From assembly GCF_016908875.1 (NCBI RefSeq), contig NZ_JAFBES010000002.1, positions 62,001 to 126,000 of the forward strand: DNA of 64,000 nucleotides, read 5' to 3'. The notes under the pieces are model-generated. The model ran no database searches. It saw only the letters and a program-made list of their open reading frames with translations, and was not told where the DNA came from. The stretch comes from Bacillus ectoiniformans. GTDB lineage: Bacteria > Bacillota > Bacilli > Bacillales > Domibacillaceae. This document shows positions 42,411-51,598 of the stretch, in pieces. Positions within the stretch are counted from its first letter, which is position 1. The number at the start of each line of letters is the position of its first letter. A program made the translations under genes and the position numbers.

Positions 42411-42590
42411 ATGGATATTATACGTGCTAAACAAATCTTATCTTCATCTGCGGATATTGACGTCAAATTCAATGGCACATCCGTTTGGATTGATGAATTG
42501 AAGGAAAACGAACAAATGGCTGTGGTTCACCTTCGCGGTCCGTTAGAAGAAAGAACAGAAGTAAGTATTGCAGATTTAGAAGAAGCGTAA
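42411..42590 (+). CDS. sspH: Small acid-soluble spore protein H
   Basis: A 59-residue protein, exactly the length of B. subtilis SspH. MDIIRAKQILSSSADIDV and PVWIES-like VWIDELKENEQMAVVHL match the SspH family, ending in IADLEEA. Minor SASPs of this type are packed in the forespore. ACAGGAGGT gives a near-perfect ribosome binding site before the ATG. It is probably co-transcribed with the gamma-type-like gene just upstream and ends at a terminator. Confidence 0.85.
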   Translation: MDIIRAKQILSSSADIDVKFNGTSVWIDELKENEQMAVVHLRGPLEERTEVSIADLEEA

Positions 42591-42611
42591 AAGCTGAATA
42601 TTGAAATGCAG

Positions 42612-42650
42612 CGGCTGGCTCAGCGATCAGGTGGGCCAGCCGTTTATTTT
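42612..42650 (+). terminator. Terminator of sspH
   Basis: CGGCTGGC pairs with GCCAGCCG over a 15-nt loop and runs into TTTATTTT. Confidence 0.75.
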
Positions 42651-42833
42651 GAGCAGCTAGTACTTCCTCCCCTTCGTTTAATTTTTGCCTATTCTCAAAT
42701 AACGCTACTTTTCTCGCACGATTCAGCCCTCAATAAAATAACAGTTATACATTTCCCCTATGTTACTTGCTTCTCGGTATTAGTTTATATTTTGAATTTT
42801 GCACTAACTGTAATTTCTGATCGAATAATTTTA

Positions 42834-42862
42834 TTGACTATAATGACAACTGTGTTTAAAAT
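42834..42862 (+). promoter_or_regulatory. SigA promoter of bioY, with an overlapping inverted repeat
   Basis: TTGACT (42834-42839), 17 nt and TAAAAT (42857-42862) lie about 40 nt before bioY. TGTTTA (42853-42858) and TTAACA (42867-42872) form an inverted repeat across the -10 box. It does not fit the BirA operator spacing, so a regulator is not assigned. Confidence 0.6.
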
Positions 42863-42903
42863 AAAGTTAACATTTTAGACATAATTTCTTTGGGGGAATC
42901 GAC

Positions 42904-43476
42904 ATGAATCAACAGCGAGAACGACTGAAAATGATGCTGACGGCTGCTATTTTCGCTGCAATTATCGGAATATTAGCTCAAGTCACCATCCCTTTACCTT
43001 TAGTGCCAATAACAGGACAAACATTAGCTGTTGGACTTGCGGCAACGATTTTAGGTTCTAGATACGGGGCCTTATCCGCATTTGTCTATATGATGATTGG
43101 TGCTGTAGGTGTCCCTGTCTTTTCTGGAATGAGCGGCGGCATGGGAGTGATCTTTGGACCTACTGGCGGTTATATCATCAGCTTCATTCTTTCAGCTTTT
43201 GTTATCGGTCTTTATTTAGAGAAAACATCTTTTACCGTAGCACAAGCATTTGCGGCAAATGTGATCGGCATGTTCATTAACCTTGGCTTTGGAACAGCCT
43301 GGCTGAAGGTTTTCGCTGATTTAACCTGGACTCAAGCTTTTGCCGGCGGATTTGCACCATTTATTATTGGCGGTTTGATTAAGGCATTTATTGCTGCCTG
43401 GATTGGTATTTTAGCCCGCAAACGTTTAGTTTCGGCCCGCCTTTTGTCCGCAAACACTTACAGTAAAATCGCTTAA
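42904..43476 (+). CDS. bioY: Biotin transporter substrate-binding (S) component BioY
   Basis: A 190-residue ECF-type S component with six membrane helices. VTIPLPLVPITGQTLAVGLAATILGSRYGALS and YMMIGAVGVPVFSGMSGGMGVIFGPTGGYI are the BioY signatures (biotin-binding region and central Gly-rich helix). It captures biotin and is energised by EcfA1A2T, which are not in view, or works alone. TTTGGGGGAA precedes the ATG. Single gene with its own promoter. Confidence 0.93.
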   Translation: MNQQRERLKMMLTAAIFAAIIGILAQVTIPLPLVPITGQTLAVGLAATILGSRYGALSAFVYMMIGAVGVPVFSGMSGGMGVIFGPTGGYIISFILSAFVIGLYLEKTSFTVAQAFAANVIGMFINLGFGTAWLKVFADLTWTQAFAGGFAPFIIGGLIKAFIAAWIGILARKRLVSARLLSANTYSKIA

Positions 43477-43481
43477 CAAAA

Positions 43482-43531
43482 AAGCTTCCCTTCACCATTC
43501 AACCATCAAGGCTGAATCGTAAAGCGGAAGC
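43482..43531. terminator. Possible long-loop terminator between bioY and the NRDE gene
   Basis: AAAGCTTCC (43482-43490) and GGAAGCTTT (43523-43531) could pair across a 32-nt loop that includes the stop of the NRDE gene. The pairing is perfect but the loop is long. Confidence 0.35.
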
Positions 43532-44270
43532 TTTCTTCGTTTATACATTTTCCGTTTAAGTAGCTTCTTTCTATAAACTTTACATTATTTTCCCGATCAA
43601 TGATTAAGACGGTTGATGCCCTCGTTCCATAATGTTCACTGTTAATAAAGATCGGCGACAAGATTTTTTCCCATTCTAAAGAGACGCCTGTTTTGGGTAA
43701 ACTCTCAATCGGTGCCTGTTCATCATTTTGCAAAAGAGAAAACAAACAGTCTATACCTGCCTCTTCGTCATTCAGACATTGTTCTAGCAGAGTTTTTCCT
43801 CTGTCCGTTTTAGGCCAAGACGTTGTCAAAAAAGCATTGCTTAAACTATGTGTCCCGGATAAAACCGCTTCTATCTGATCACTTTTATTGCTGTAATACC
43901 ATAGATCATCTGCATTTCCGACTAACAGATTAAATCCTGCATATTTATCTTTCTCGCTGCTTAGCTTTTCTAAAAATGTTTTCGGAGAATCAAGACTCGT
44001 TAAGAAGGAACGTACAATTTCGCCGCGCGATTCTTTCCCGTCTGTTTCTTCAGACGGATCGCGGTAATTAGTCAAAGCTGCGATTCGGCCATCTTTCGTG
44101 ATTCCAAGCCAAGTGCCCATTTGTCTAAGATCCCGCCCAGCAAGCACGTTTGGATGGTCATCCCAAAAGTGAGCCTTCTCAGTTGGACGCTCAAAAAATT
44201 CATCCCGGTTTGCCGCCAGCACTAATTTGTATGTTGAGTGCTGCTGATACTGAAAGTTAATTAAGCACAT
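43506..44270 (-). CDS. NRDE-family (TANGO2-like) protein
   Basis: A 254-residue cytoplasmic protein. It opens MCLINFQY with Cys at residue 2, then LVLAANRDEFFERPTEKAHFW, the NRDE motif that names the family, and later GTRASTVLIIDRENNVKFIERSY. The fold is related to N-terminal-nucleophile hydrolases, with Cys2 as the likely nucleophile after Met removal; animal TANGO2 is implicated in haem or lipid handling. AAGGGGATTAAT supports the ATG at 44270; seven more in-frame residues upstream would hide Cys2. Confidence 0.85.
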   Translation of the reverse strand: MCLINFQYQQHSTYKLVLAANRDEFFERPTEKAHFWDDHPNVLAGRDLRQMGTWLGITKDGRIAALTNYRDPSEETDGKESRGEIVRSFLTSLDSPKTFLEKLSSEKDKYAGFNLLVGNADDLWYYSNKSDQIEAVLSGTHSLSNAFLTTSWPKTDRGKTLLEQCLNDEEAGIDCLFSLLQNDEQAPIESLPKTGVSLEWEKILSPIFINSEHYGTRASTVLIIDRENNVKFIERSYLNGKCINEESFRFTIQP

Positions 44271-44341
44271 ATTAATCCCCTTCTGATTCAATGTATTTCT
44301 ATTTTATCAGAAGGGGGATCACATTCCATAAGAGAATGTTC

Positions 44342-45535
44342 TTATTGCTGAACCGTTTCACCTGTTAAGACGGGCAGCGGATCTTTAAAATCACGAGGAT
44401 CTAGGTGCTGTTCAGCTTCCGTTAGCAAGCACGCTTCAAGTCCCGCAATCATTTCCGCATGGTTCATTTCCACACCAATCACCACTAGCTCCTGTTTACG
44501 GTCGCCCGTTTCTGGGTGCCAAGTGTCTAGGATTTCAGGTTCTTCTTGAAACATTTGTTTCTGCTCTTCTTCCGGTAAATCTGCGATCCAGCTCCCTGCA
44601 TATTCGAGTACAATCGACGGTCCCGCCTGCGATAAAAGAATAGACTCTGTCGGACGGCTGGCCAGCCAAATAAACCCTTTTGATCGGACGATCTCCACTG
44701 GCAGTTCACTTAAAAATTGATAAAGTCTTTCTGGATGAAAAGGGATATTTTTTCTGAACACAAATGAAGTGATATCATATTCGTCTGTTTCAGGCACGTG
44801 CTCTTCGTTTAATTCTTTCAGCCAGCCTGCTGCTTGGCTCGCCAGATCAAAATCAAATAAACCAGTGTGAAAGACTTCGTTCAAATTCACTTGGCTATGA
44901 GAAGTCTCAATCACCTTTGCTTCAGGATTTAATTTTTTGAGCAGCCCGAGAAGCACAGTTCTTGTCTCGTCATCAACTAAATCGAGTTTATTCAGGATAA
45001 GAACATTGGCAAATTCGATCTGATCGATTAATAGGTCGACAATTTCTCGATGATCATCCTCACCTGCCGCTTGCTTTCTGTCGAGCAACGTTTCACCTGA
45101 TGAAAAGTCATTCCAAAAGCGATAAGCATCTACTACTGTCACCATGGTATCTAGCTGACAATTAGCGGATAAATCAATTCCCATCTCCTCATCAATGTAA
45201 GTGAAGGTTTGTGCAACGGGAATGGGTTCACTGATTCCTGTTGATTCAATCACAATTCCGTCGATGCCGCCATTCTTAACCAACCGTTCCACTTCAATCA
45301 TTAAATCCTCGCGCAGTGTGCAGCAAATACAGCCGTTTTGCAGCTCAACAAATTTTTCTTCTGTTCGTGAAAATCCGCCCTGCTTCACTAGCTCTGCATC
45401 AATATTTACTTCACTCATATCATTCACAATGACAGCCAGTTTTTTTCCTTCGCGATTGTCGAGTATGTGATTCAATAATGTCGTTTTTCCTGCTCCTAAA
45501 AATCCGCTCAACACGGTTACCGGTACTTTTTTCAT
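44342..45535 (-). CDS. zagA: COG0523 GTPase ZagA/YciC, zinc metallochaperone
   Basis: A 397-residue GTPase, the exact length of B. subtilis YciC (ZagA). Walker A is [12 protein letters not shown], the metal-binding CxCC motif is [11 protein letters not shown], and [10 protein letters not shown] is the NKxD guanine site. A C-terminal CobW_C domain follows. ZagA delivers zinc to FolE and other enzymes in zinc starvation. Two Zur-like boxes precede the gene (45561-45577 and 45620-45632), which fits the family well. It is divergent from an acyl-CoA-dehydrogenase-like gene. Confidence 0.88.
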   Translation of the reverse strand: MKKVPVTVLSGFLGAGKTTLLNHILDNREGKKLAVIVNDMSEVNIDAELVKQGGFSRTEEKFVELQNGCICCTLREDLMIEVERLVKNGGIDGIVIESTGISEPIPVAQTFTYIDEEMGIDLSANCQLDTMVTVVDAYRFWNDFSSGETLLDRKQAAGEDDHREIVDLLIDQIEFANVLILNKLDLVDDETRTVLLGLLKKLNPEAKVIETSHSQVNLNEVFHTGLFDFDLASQAAGWLKELNEEHVPETDEYDITSFVFRKNIPFHPERLYQFLSELPVEIVRSKGFIWLASRPTESILLSQAGPSIVLEYAGSWIADLPEEEQKQMFQEEPEILDTWHPETGDRKQELVVIGVEMNHAEMIAGLEACLLTEAEQHLDPRDFKDPLPVLTGETVQQ

Positions 45536-45560
45536 TTTCTCCGCTCCCTTTCATTAAAAC

Positions 45561-45577
45561 AAAACGATTACGATTTA
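45561..45577. promoter_or_regulatory. Possible second Zur half-site in the zagA leader
   Basis: Read on the minus strand, AAATCGTAAT (complement of 45568-45577) equals one full half of the Zur consensus AAATCGTAATNATTACGATTT; the other half is poor. It lies 26-42 bp from the zagA start. Confidence 0.35.
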
Positions 45578-45619
45578 AAGTGTGTGTTTAGGTGATTAAA
45601 AATCAACTTGTATATAAAG

Positions 45620-45632
45620 CGTAATTATTACG
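45620..45632. promoter_or_regulatory. Zur box upstream of zagA
   Basis: CGTAATTATTACG is a perfect core of the Zur operator (TCGTAATNATTACGA). It sits 85 bp before zagA and also only about 100 bp from the divergent dehydrogenase-like gene, so both could respond to zinc. Confidence 0.7.
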
Positions 45633-45735
45633 TTTAACATCGTAAATGAAATTCAATAGCCGCGTCAAGTATTTTCATATCTTTTATCTGCAGAATACTA
45701 TTACTCCGTGCTATGATGAAAGAAAACGAAAGCTG

Positions 45736-46785
45736 GTGACCATTTTGCGTGATCAAGATGTCACGGCATTTATCAGAGAAGCTTCTGCATGGATAGAAGT
45801 ATCTGGATCTTTGCCGGACGAAATACTCGATTATATTTATAAAACAAAGCTTTTTAAATTATTTGTGCCTAAGTCTTTGAATGGACTAGAAATGAGTTTG
45901 CCAGATGGTCTCTATGAATGTCAAAAGGCCTCCTCTATGGATGGAAGCTTTGGATGGCTCGTGACGATTGGTTCTGGCGGAGGTATGTTTGTTCCTTATT
46001 TTCATTCCCAAACCGCCGATGAACTTTTTTCACCTTCTGAAGCTGTGATTGCAGGCAGCGGTTCGCCTTCAGGAGTCGCGGAACCGATTGCGGGCGGCTT
46101 TTTGGTCAGTGGAGAATGGAAATATTGCAGCGGAGCCAATCATGCAACGATGGTCACAGCCAACTGCCTAATTAAAGGGAAAACGGATGACATGCTGGCG
46201 ATGATTTTTCTTCCCGAAGAAGTTGAAATTAAAGAGGATTGGCAAGCGTTCGGTTTAAAAGGGACGGGAAGTCATACAGTAATGGTCAAAGATATTTTTG
46301 TGCCAACAGAGCGAACGTTCTCCATTTTCAAGCGAGAGAACGCTTTCGGGTATGAAGTTCATTCCTTTCCATTCCAACAATTCTCGGAAGCATCATTTAC
46401 GGCTGTTTGTCTTGGAATCGGCGAGCATTTTTTAGAAGAAGCTGAGACCATTTACAAGGAGAAAAGAGCGAAGAATCCTACAGTTACGCTCATATCCGAC
46501 CCTCTCAAGAAAGCAATGGAAAACCATCATTTGCTCGAAGGCCAATTTTATTTAATGGTCAAGCAAATGTGGGAAAAACACACCTCAGGCTCTGCACTTT
46601 CTGAGGACGACTTAGCAAAAATGACTGGCACATGCCTTCATACCGTTCAAGCAGTGATTGATTCAGCCAATCAATTACTCCGCCATTTAGGAATGGAAGC
46701 GATTATGGAAACATCCACGATCAATCGTATATGGAGAGATCTCCTGACTTGTGGACAGCATGAATTTTTAAAACCGTCGTCTTAA
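45736..46785 (+). CDS. Acyl-CoA-dehydrogenase-fold flavoprotein
   Basis: About 349 residues with the acyl-CoA dehydrogenase/HpaB-type monooxygenase fold. LFKLFVPKSLNGLEMSLPDGL is the N-terminal domain. GSGSPSGVAEPIAGGFLVSGEWKYCSGANHA spans the FAD/substrate strand, and GSHTVMVKDIFVPTERTF and RHLGMEAIMETSTINRIWRDL are further family marks. It lacks the normal catalytic Glu context of fatty-acid dehydrogenases and looks closer to flavin-dependent monooxygenases such as HsaA/DszC. The start is uncertain: I use a GTG at 45736 just past a TATGAT box; a TTG at 45745 and the open frame to 45646 are alternatives. The nearby Zur box may control it. Confidence 0.7.
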   Translation: MTILRDQDVTAFIREASAWIEVSGSLPDEILDYIYKTKLFKLFVPKSLNGLEMSLPDGLYECQKASSMDGSFGWLVTIGSGGGMFVPYFHSQTADELFSPSEAVIAGSGSPSGVAEPIAGGFLVSGEWKYCSGANHATMVTANCLIKGKTDDMLAMIFLPEEVEIKEDWQAFGLKGTGSHTVMVKDIFVPTERTFSIFKRENAFGYEVHSFPFQQFSEASFTAVCLGIGEHFLEEAETIYKEKRAKNPTVTLISDPLKKAMENHHLLEGQFYLMVKQMWEKHTSGSALSEDDLAKMTGTCLHTVQAVIDSANQLLRHLGMEAIMETSTINRIWRDLLTCGQHEFLKPSS

Positions 46786-46796
46786 AAGTGAACCCA

Positions 46797-46832
46797 AAAA
46801 GGGGCAGGTGAGTTCTTCTCCCTGCTCCTTTT
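46797..46832. terminator. Shared terminator between the flavoprotein and MscS genes
   Basis: AAAAGGGGCAGG pairs with CCTGCTCCTTTT (12 bp, one G-T on the plus strand) around a 12-nt loop; it overlaps the stop of the convergent MscS gene. Confidence 0.7.
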
Positions 46833-47865
46833 ACGATTGAGGCGAGCCGCTCTGTTCAGATGAAAGAATCACCTCATTACTATAAAATATTTCAGCAATC
46901 GCATGACGCAAATAACTCTCTGTTCGCTGCTTTATCTCAATATTTTGAACAGGCACCTCTACCAGAAAGATCATCGCTTGATGACGAAATTCCACAAAGC
47001 GCACATCCTGCTTCCCCATCAGCTGAATGTCTTTCTCTTTAATTATTTTTTCCGCTGCTTCATGCAATAACCGTTCTACTTTGACTGTATCCTCCCCGTA
47101 AGCCACTTGTATTCTTACCTCAGCCAATATTTCAGCTCCTGACCGGTTAGGCACCACCTGTTCGAGAAAGTACTGATTAGGAACAATAAGCGCCCCTTCT
47201 TTTGCCGTCTGAACAAGAGTTGAACGAAGACGAATCTTTTCAACCCTGCCAAACTTACCATTGATTTCAACAGTATCTCCCACTTTAATCGGACGTTCAA
47301 ACAAAATGATAATACCCGAAATAAAGTTACCTGCCACATTTCGCAATCCGAATCCGATTCCGATTCCCAGCACACTGAAAACGGCTGCAGCAGTTGCCAG
47401 ATCTAGACCCACTGCCGCAAAGCTAAAACCAAGCGCGCCCGTCATAACGATATAATAGATGATCTGACTAATAGTCGCACCCGATCCTCGATCCATTCCG
47501 TAAAATTCGTAAATATTCGGCATGACAATGCGGTTAAACAGCCTCGCTATTCGATGCGCAAATGAAATGACAACGATTAAAACGAGCAGAAGAAATAAGG
47601 TAACTTCTACTTCATCTGTTGAGTAGAGCGAGTAAAACAGCCAGCTCTCATTAGAAAAATAATATAAAAACAAAAGAATAATTCCATAAAAAGAAAACCA
47701 ATTCAGAACAGATTGAAGCCAAACCCAAACAGCTTTTTTCTCTTCTGTCCCTTGACTTTTTTTCACTTTAAACATGACTAGCCACTTAGTTAAAATGATC
47801 ACTGAAGAAATGACCATAAAATAAAGAATTTCAGTCCTGTACCAACCGTCGACCATTTGCTCCAT
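46831..47865 (-). CDS. MscS-family mechanosensitive channel
   Basis: A 344-residue membrane protein. Several helices fill the first 160 residues; the pore-lining TM3 is AAAVFSVLGIGIGFGLRNVAGNFISGI, and the beta domain FERPIKVGDTVEINGKFGRVEKIRLRST follows, as in MscS. It opens on hypo-osmotic shock to release solutes. The C-terminal cytoplasmic part continues to residue 344. It is about 60 residues longer than E. coli MscS, with extra N-terminal helices, like B. subtilis YkuT/YhdY-type channels. Confidence 0.88.
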   Translation of the reverse strand: MEQMVDGWYRTEILYFMVISSVIILTKWLVMFKVKKSQGTEEKKAVWVWLQSVLNWFSFYGIILLFLYYFSNESWLFYSLYSTDEVEVTLFLLLVLIVVISFAHRIARLFNRIVMPNIYEFYGMDRGSGATISQIIYYIVMTGALGFSFAAVGLDLATAAAVFSVLGIGIGFGLRNVAGNFISGIIILFERPIKVGDTVEINGKFGRVEKIRLRSTLVQTAKEGALIVPNQYFLEQVVPNRSGAEILAEVRIQVAYGEDTVKVERLLHEAAEKIIKEKDIQLMGKQDVRFVEFRHQAMIFLVEVPVQNIEIKQRTESYLRHAIAEIFYSNEVILSSEQSGSPQS

Positions 47866-48047
47866 ACCATCACTTCTTTCCCTAAAGCATTCTCTTACTA
47901 CCCTTTACCAAAATTCCTATATTGATAAACGAATCGCCCTTTATTTCAACCATTTTATTGGCTTCTAACCGATTAATAGTTGCAAAAAAATGCCAATCAT
48001 CGGCATAATGTAATAGAACTTATTACATATACGATGGAGGATGTCTC

Positions 48048-49355
48048 ATGTTTCCTTTCTTAAAAAATAAAACAGAATTTCAAGAATATGAAGCTTCGCT
48101 TGCTTTTCCAAACCAATCAGTCATTGCCACTACGAGTGATCACACGTTGAACTCCCGGCTATTTTATATGGGATTGACGGAACAGCACCTTCAAAAGCTG
48201 CAAGAAATGTCCCCAGTTATAGATGAAATATTAAATGAAGTATTAGAAAAAGTATTAGACCATTTGCTTAAAAATCCTGAAATGGCTCAAATTGCTAAAC
48301 ACGCTTCAAGCCGCGAGAGACTGAAAAAAGTGTTTGCAGATTATTTTGGCAGCCTCTTGACTGGGAAAATTGATGATGCATTTTTACAGATGAGAGCGAG
48401 AATGGGGCAGACACACAACCGGCATTTTGTACCTGTTACATGGTTCGTCGCCTCATATGCAGCTTTTAACACACTAATTATCCCAAAAATCGTGGAGTAT
48501 TATCAACAGGATCCAGAGGAGCTATCCGAGGCAATTTTAGCCGTTACTCATGTCATGAATCTTGATGCTCAACTCGTTATTAACCAATATATGGATGTAA
48601 GATTAACTGAATTAAATAAGGCAAATGAAGCGAAAAGCATACTCCAGCAGGAAATTATTTCAGCCAGTCAAGAGGTCGCCGCTTCAGTGGAGCAAACAGA
48701 AGCCGCTATTTCTGATACAAGTTTACGCGCCTCTCAAATTCTGCAGGAAACAGCCAACACCGAGAAATCTAGCAAAAATCTAGTCGGCTTAACTATACAA
48801 AACGAAGCACAAATGCAAGAAATGGAGAAACAATTTATTGATTCCACCGATAAAGTCAGCACTTCGATTTCAGGCATTAAAGAACTAAAAGAAACATCAG
48901 AAGAAATTATTAAAATCACCCAAGGAATTGAAGATATTGCCGATCAAACAAATCTGCTGGCTTTGAATGCTTCTATTGAAGCAGCCCGCGCCGGAGAGCA
49001 TGGCAAAGGGTTTTCTGTCGTCGCCAGTGAAGTGAGAAAGCTTGCGGAAAATGCTAAACTGATGAGCAGCAGCATTAACACATTAATCAATAAGAACAAT
49101 ACAAATATCAATCATCTCGTCAGCCAGATGGAAGCATTAAATGATTCCAACGATCAATCCAAAAGTAAACTCGAACAAGTGAAAGGCGGATTGTTTACTG
49201 TAAAGGCAGAAATGGATAACTATCTTGACATGTTTGCGCGCAACAAAAAAGACTTGGATCTAATTGTGGAATCCATTCAGGAAATCAGCCAAACAACAAC
49301 AGGCCTCACCTCGTTAACAACTAATCTGTTAGAGAAAGCTGAACAGAATGCATAA
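48048..49355 (+). CDS. hemAT: HemAT-like globin-coupled aerotaxis transducer with altered distal pocket
   Basis: A 435-residue soluble chemoreceptor: globin sensor domain to about residue 185, then coiled coils and a methyl-accepting signalling domain whose hairpin tip is [45 protein letters not shown]. It should pass oxygen or gas signals to CheA through CheW. Against B. subtilis HemAT from memory, the alignment is colinear without gaps around the pocket. The proximal His123 (GQTHNRHF) and Trp132 are kept, but Tyr70 is Leu and Thr95 is Val, so the polar residues that hold bound oxygen are missing. No che genes are nearby. A weak SigD-like sequence lies upstream (GCCAATCA with TAAT before it). 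Confidence 0.85.
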   Translation: MFPFLKNKTEFQEYEASLAFPNQSVIATTSDHTLNSRLFYMGLTEQHLQKLQEMSPVIDEILNEVLEKVLDHLLKNPEMAQIAKHASSRERLKKVFADYFGSLLTGKIDDAFLQMRARMGQTHNRHFVPVTWFVASYAAFNTLIIPKIVEYYQQDPEELSEAILAVTHVMNLDAQLVINQYMDVRLTELNKANEAKSILQQEIISASQEVAASVEQTEAAISDTSLRASQILQETANTEKSSKNLVGLTIQNEAQMQEMEKQFIDSTDKVSTSISGIKELKETSEEIIKITQGIEDIADQTNLLALNASIEAARAGEHGKGFSVVASEVRKLAENAKLMSSSINTLINKNNTNINHLVSQMEALNDSNDQSKSKLEQVKGGLFTVKAEMDNYLDMFARNKKDLDLIVESIQEISQTTTGLTSLTTNLLEKAEQNA

Positions 49356-49357
49356 GG

Positions 49358-49391
49358 AAAGACCCGCTTCTCTAATAAGCGGGTCTTTCTT
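49358..49391 (+). terminator. Terminator of hemAT
   Basis: A perfect 12-bp stem (AAAGACCCGCTT and complement) with a 7-nt loop is followed by TTTCTTT; it may also serve the convergent gene ending at 49391. Confidence 0.85.
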
Positions 49392-50530
49392 TAGAATATT
49401 GCCTGGTCTTTCTGCCCGGTACGCATCCATTTATGCACCTCTGGATTGCTGACCTTCATTTCTTTTTTACTGTTCCAAAATTGTGTATCTGCTTTACCTT
49501 TTCGTGTATCAACTACATTCGCAATTAACCATTTCTTTTTGTCATTATCATAGATCAATGAATAATTCCAAATCGTTTCATCTGAAAAATCCTCATATGC
49601 CGTTTGTTCTCTCAGCTTCAGTTTGTTGCTGTAAGATACAAGCGCCTGTGCATCTGCTTTCCACTGTTCGTTAAAATAATGAACCGTTAATCCGTCAGTA
49701 TTGACAACAGACCCTAAATATTGAGACTGCACTTCATCAATGTAGTCTTTTGCGCGTTCAAAATCAGCTTTCGCAAATGAATTGATCTCTTTAATGGTAT
49801 CCGTCACGTTAGTGAACTTCTCCATGTTAAAGCTCGAGGTTTGAAAAACAGCAAAGTCACTGTTAAAGACAGCTATCGCTTCAAGAATTTCTTGTTGAAC
49901 CTTCTTGTCTTCCTTCACAAGTTTCACATCGTCTATAAATAGACTGATTTCCGTATTTCCCCATAAATCTTTTTTGGCTTTTTCTTTAAAAACACCGAGC
50001 TGATTACTCACAGTAGTTTCTAATTCATAAACACCAGGCAGCACCGGTCCATACACACCTTCTTCTTTATTCTGAACCGGAATCGTCATGCCACCTGCAG
50101 ATAGTTTGTTTATGTTATCGTTTTCCTGCTCATCCTTTACTTTGATTGCGACGGTTTTTGCTTTCAATTTATATTGTGAAAAGACTCCCCACTTCTTCTC
50201 ATCTTCTATTAAACTGATTTGCTGGGTGGAGGTAGAGTAATCCTCATTAGAAATCTGATCTTCGAAACCGTCTTTGATTGCTTCAAAACTTGCATTGTTT
50301 TGATTTAAGTAATTGATTAACGCTTGCAAGGACACTTTATTCATTTTGGCTTTTTCTTCATCTGCTACAAGCAGCGTTTTTAATTCTTCATGATCTTTCT
50401 TTTCTATTGCATGATAAAACTTTTCAACTGTTTTTTCAGGAGAGCTTGCTTGCTGCATGACCAAGAAGACGGCGATTGCGGCAATGGATACAACCGCTCC
50501 CAAAACAATGATCCATCGTTGATTATTCAT
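49391..50530 (-). CDS. Membrane-anchored TcaA/YvbJ-like protein
   Basis: A 379-residue protein anchored by one N-terminal helix (WIIVLGAVVSIAAIAVFLVMQQ), with the remainder outside. ASSPEKTVEKFYHAIEKKDHEELKTLL starts a TcaA-type second domain; a C-terminal NTF2-like domain ends with WNYSLIYDNDKKKWLIANVVDTRKG. It lacks the zinc ribbon that TcaA and YvbJ carry before the helix. TcaA-like proteins affect cell-wall antibiotic response. It lies 12 nt downstream of a lipoprotein gene on the same strand, probably in the same operon. Confidence 0.7.
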   Translation of the reverse strand: MNNQRWIIVLGAVVSIAAIAVFLVMQQASSPEKTVEKFYHAIEKKDHEELKTLLVADEEKAKMNKVSLQALINYLNQNNASFEAIKDGFEDQISNEDYSTSTQQISLIEDEKKWGVFSQYKLKAKTVAIKVKDEQENDNINKLSAGGMTIPVQNKEEGVYGPVLPGVYELETTVSNQLGVFKEKAKKDLWGNTEISLFIDDVKLVKEDKKVQQEILEAIAVFNSDFAVFQTSSFNMEKFTNVTDTIKEINSFAKADFERAKDYIDEVQSQYLGSVVNTDGLTVHYFNEQWKADAQALVSYSNKLKLREQTAYEDFSDETIWNYSLIYDNDKKKWLIANVVDTRKGKADTQFWNSKKEMKVSNPEVHKWMRTGQKDQAIF

Positions 50531-50542
50531 TGGCCACTCCCC

Positions 50543-51598
50543 TTAATAAATGGATCCCGCACCAAATGCGTCCACTAAATACTTGCTTGAATGGTGTGAC
50601 GGATCCACAGTCCATCTGCCATCTTTTTCAAGCATTTTAATTTTTATGTCACTTGCTCCTTGCTTCACTTCAAGTGAATTAACGATGGCATCGAACTTGG
50701 ATAGAGCATATTCTTCAGCTTTTTCACGGTCATAGCCGGCATTTTGATAATACTCTTTTTGGTAATTGTACATTTGATCATAAAACTTAGACATGGAAAC
50801 AGCCGAGTATTGTAAACTTACTTCTGCTTTTCCATTCGCATTGGATAACACGACAGGTTCTATTTTGGCTTTTTGAGCGAGCGTGTTTTTAAACGTTTCA
50901 TAATATTTATTTACTTCTTCATCCGTCAGCTGCTTATCCATTCCTCTTGTCAGGTTTTCTTTAAATTTATTTCGAGCTTCTTCCTGAAGTGCTGCTTTAT
51001 CTGCAGTCACTAATTTTTCATAGTCTGTATTTTCTTTGCCTAAATAAATAGTATCTACATATCCTGCGAGCGCCTTCGCTGGATCGTTCAACGTTTTTAA
51101 GCTGTCTTCGTATTTTTGTGTATTTAGCTTCATAGTTACTTCTTCACTTTCCGGCTCTCCATTCACAAACGGCTTAAGTGCTACTTCGTATTCTTTGCCT
51201 TTTTCCACATCGAAGAAAACCGTCATCTCTTTCACCTTTCCTGCGCCAATCTCTCCGCCTGAAGCTGCTGGAGGAATATCAACAGAATAAGCCGCTTCTG
51301 TATTGGGACTTAATTGGTTTTCGCCATCATAAAGCTTAACATCGTTTCGTCCTGACAGAGTAATGGAAGAGTCTGAAGTATTTTTAATCTTAAAGTTTAC
51401 AGCTAACAACCCTGGTTCTTCCCCTTCTGACACTCCATTGTTTTGATTTGCTAGTATGTATGAGGCATCTTGAATAGTCGCTTCCATCACCTTGCTTTTC
51501 GCTGTCCCGGAAGCTGAGGTTTCTTCGTCTCCTCCACAGCCGGCTAAACCGATTGATAACGCCATAAGCGTTCCTGCTAAACTCATCTTTTTTAACAT
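50543..51598 (-). CDS. Lipoprotein with DUF4352-like and DUF5105-like domains
   Basis: A 351-residue lipoprotein. The signal MLKKMSLAGTLMALSIG ends at lipobox LAGC. A DUF4352-like Ig fold spans about residues 38-160 (LLAVNFKIKNTSDSSITLSGRNDVKLYDGE), followed by a helical DUF5105-like domain (YVDTIYLGKENTDYEKLVT, MSKFYDQMYNYQKEYYQNAGYDREK) and a final strand region. Function unknown; it is a typical bacillar envelope stress-type pair partner of the downstream TcaA-like protein, 12 nt away. Confidence 0.75.
   Translation of the reverse strand: MLKKMSLAGTLMALSIGLAGCGGDEETSASGTAKSKVMEATIQDASYILANQNNGVSEGEEPGLLAVNFKIKNTSDSSITLSGRNDVKLYDGENQLSPNTEAAYSVDIPPAASGGEIGAGKVKEMTVFFDVEKGKEYEVALKPFVNGEPESEEVTMKLNTQKYEDSLKTLNDPAKALAGYVDTIYLGKENTDYEKLVTADKAALQEEARNKFKENLTRGMDKQLTDEEVNKYYETFKNTLAQKAKIEPVVLSNANGKAEVSLQYSAVSMSKFYDQMYNYQKEYYQNAGYDREKAEEYALSKFDAIVNSLEVKQGASDIKIKMLEKDGRWTVDPSHHSSKYLVDAFGAGSIY

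Noticed and set aside
42853..42872. BirA operator before bioY
   Set aside because: The inverted repeat spacing is 8 nt instead of the roughly 15-16 nt of known bacillar BirA sites, and one half-site is poor.
42606..42878. 90-residue plus-strand frame after sspH
   Set aside because: It runs through the sspH terminator and the bioY promoter and has no ribosome binding site.
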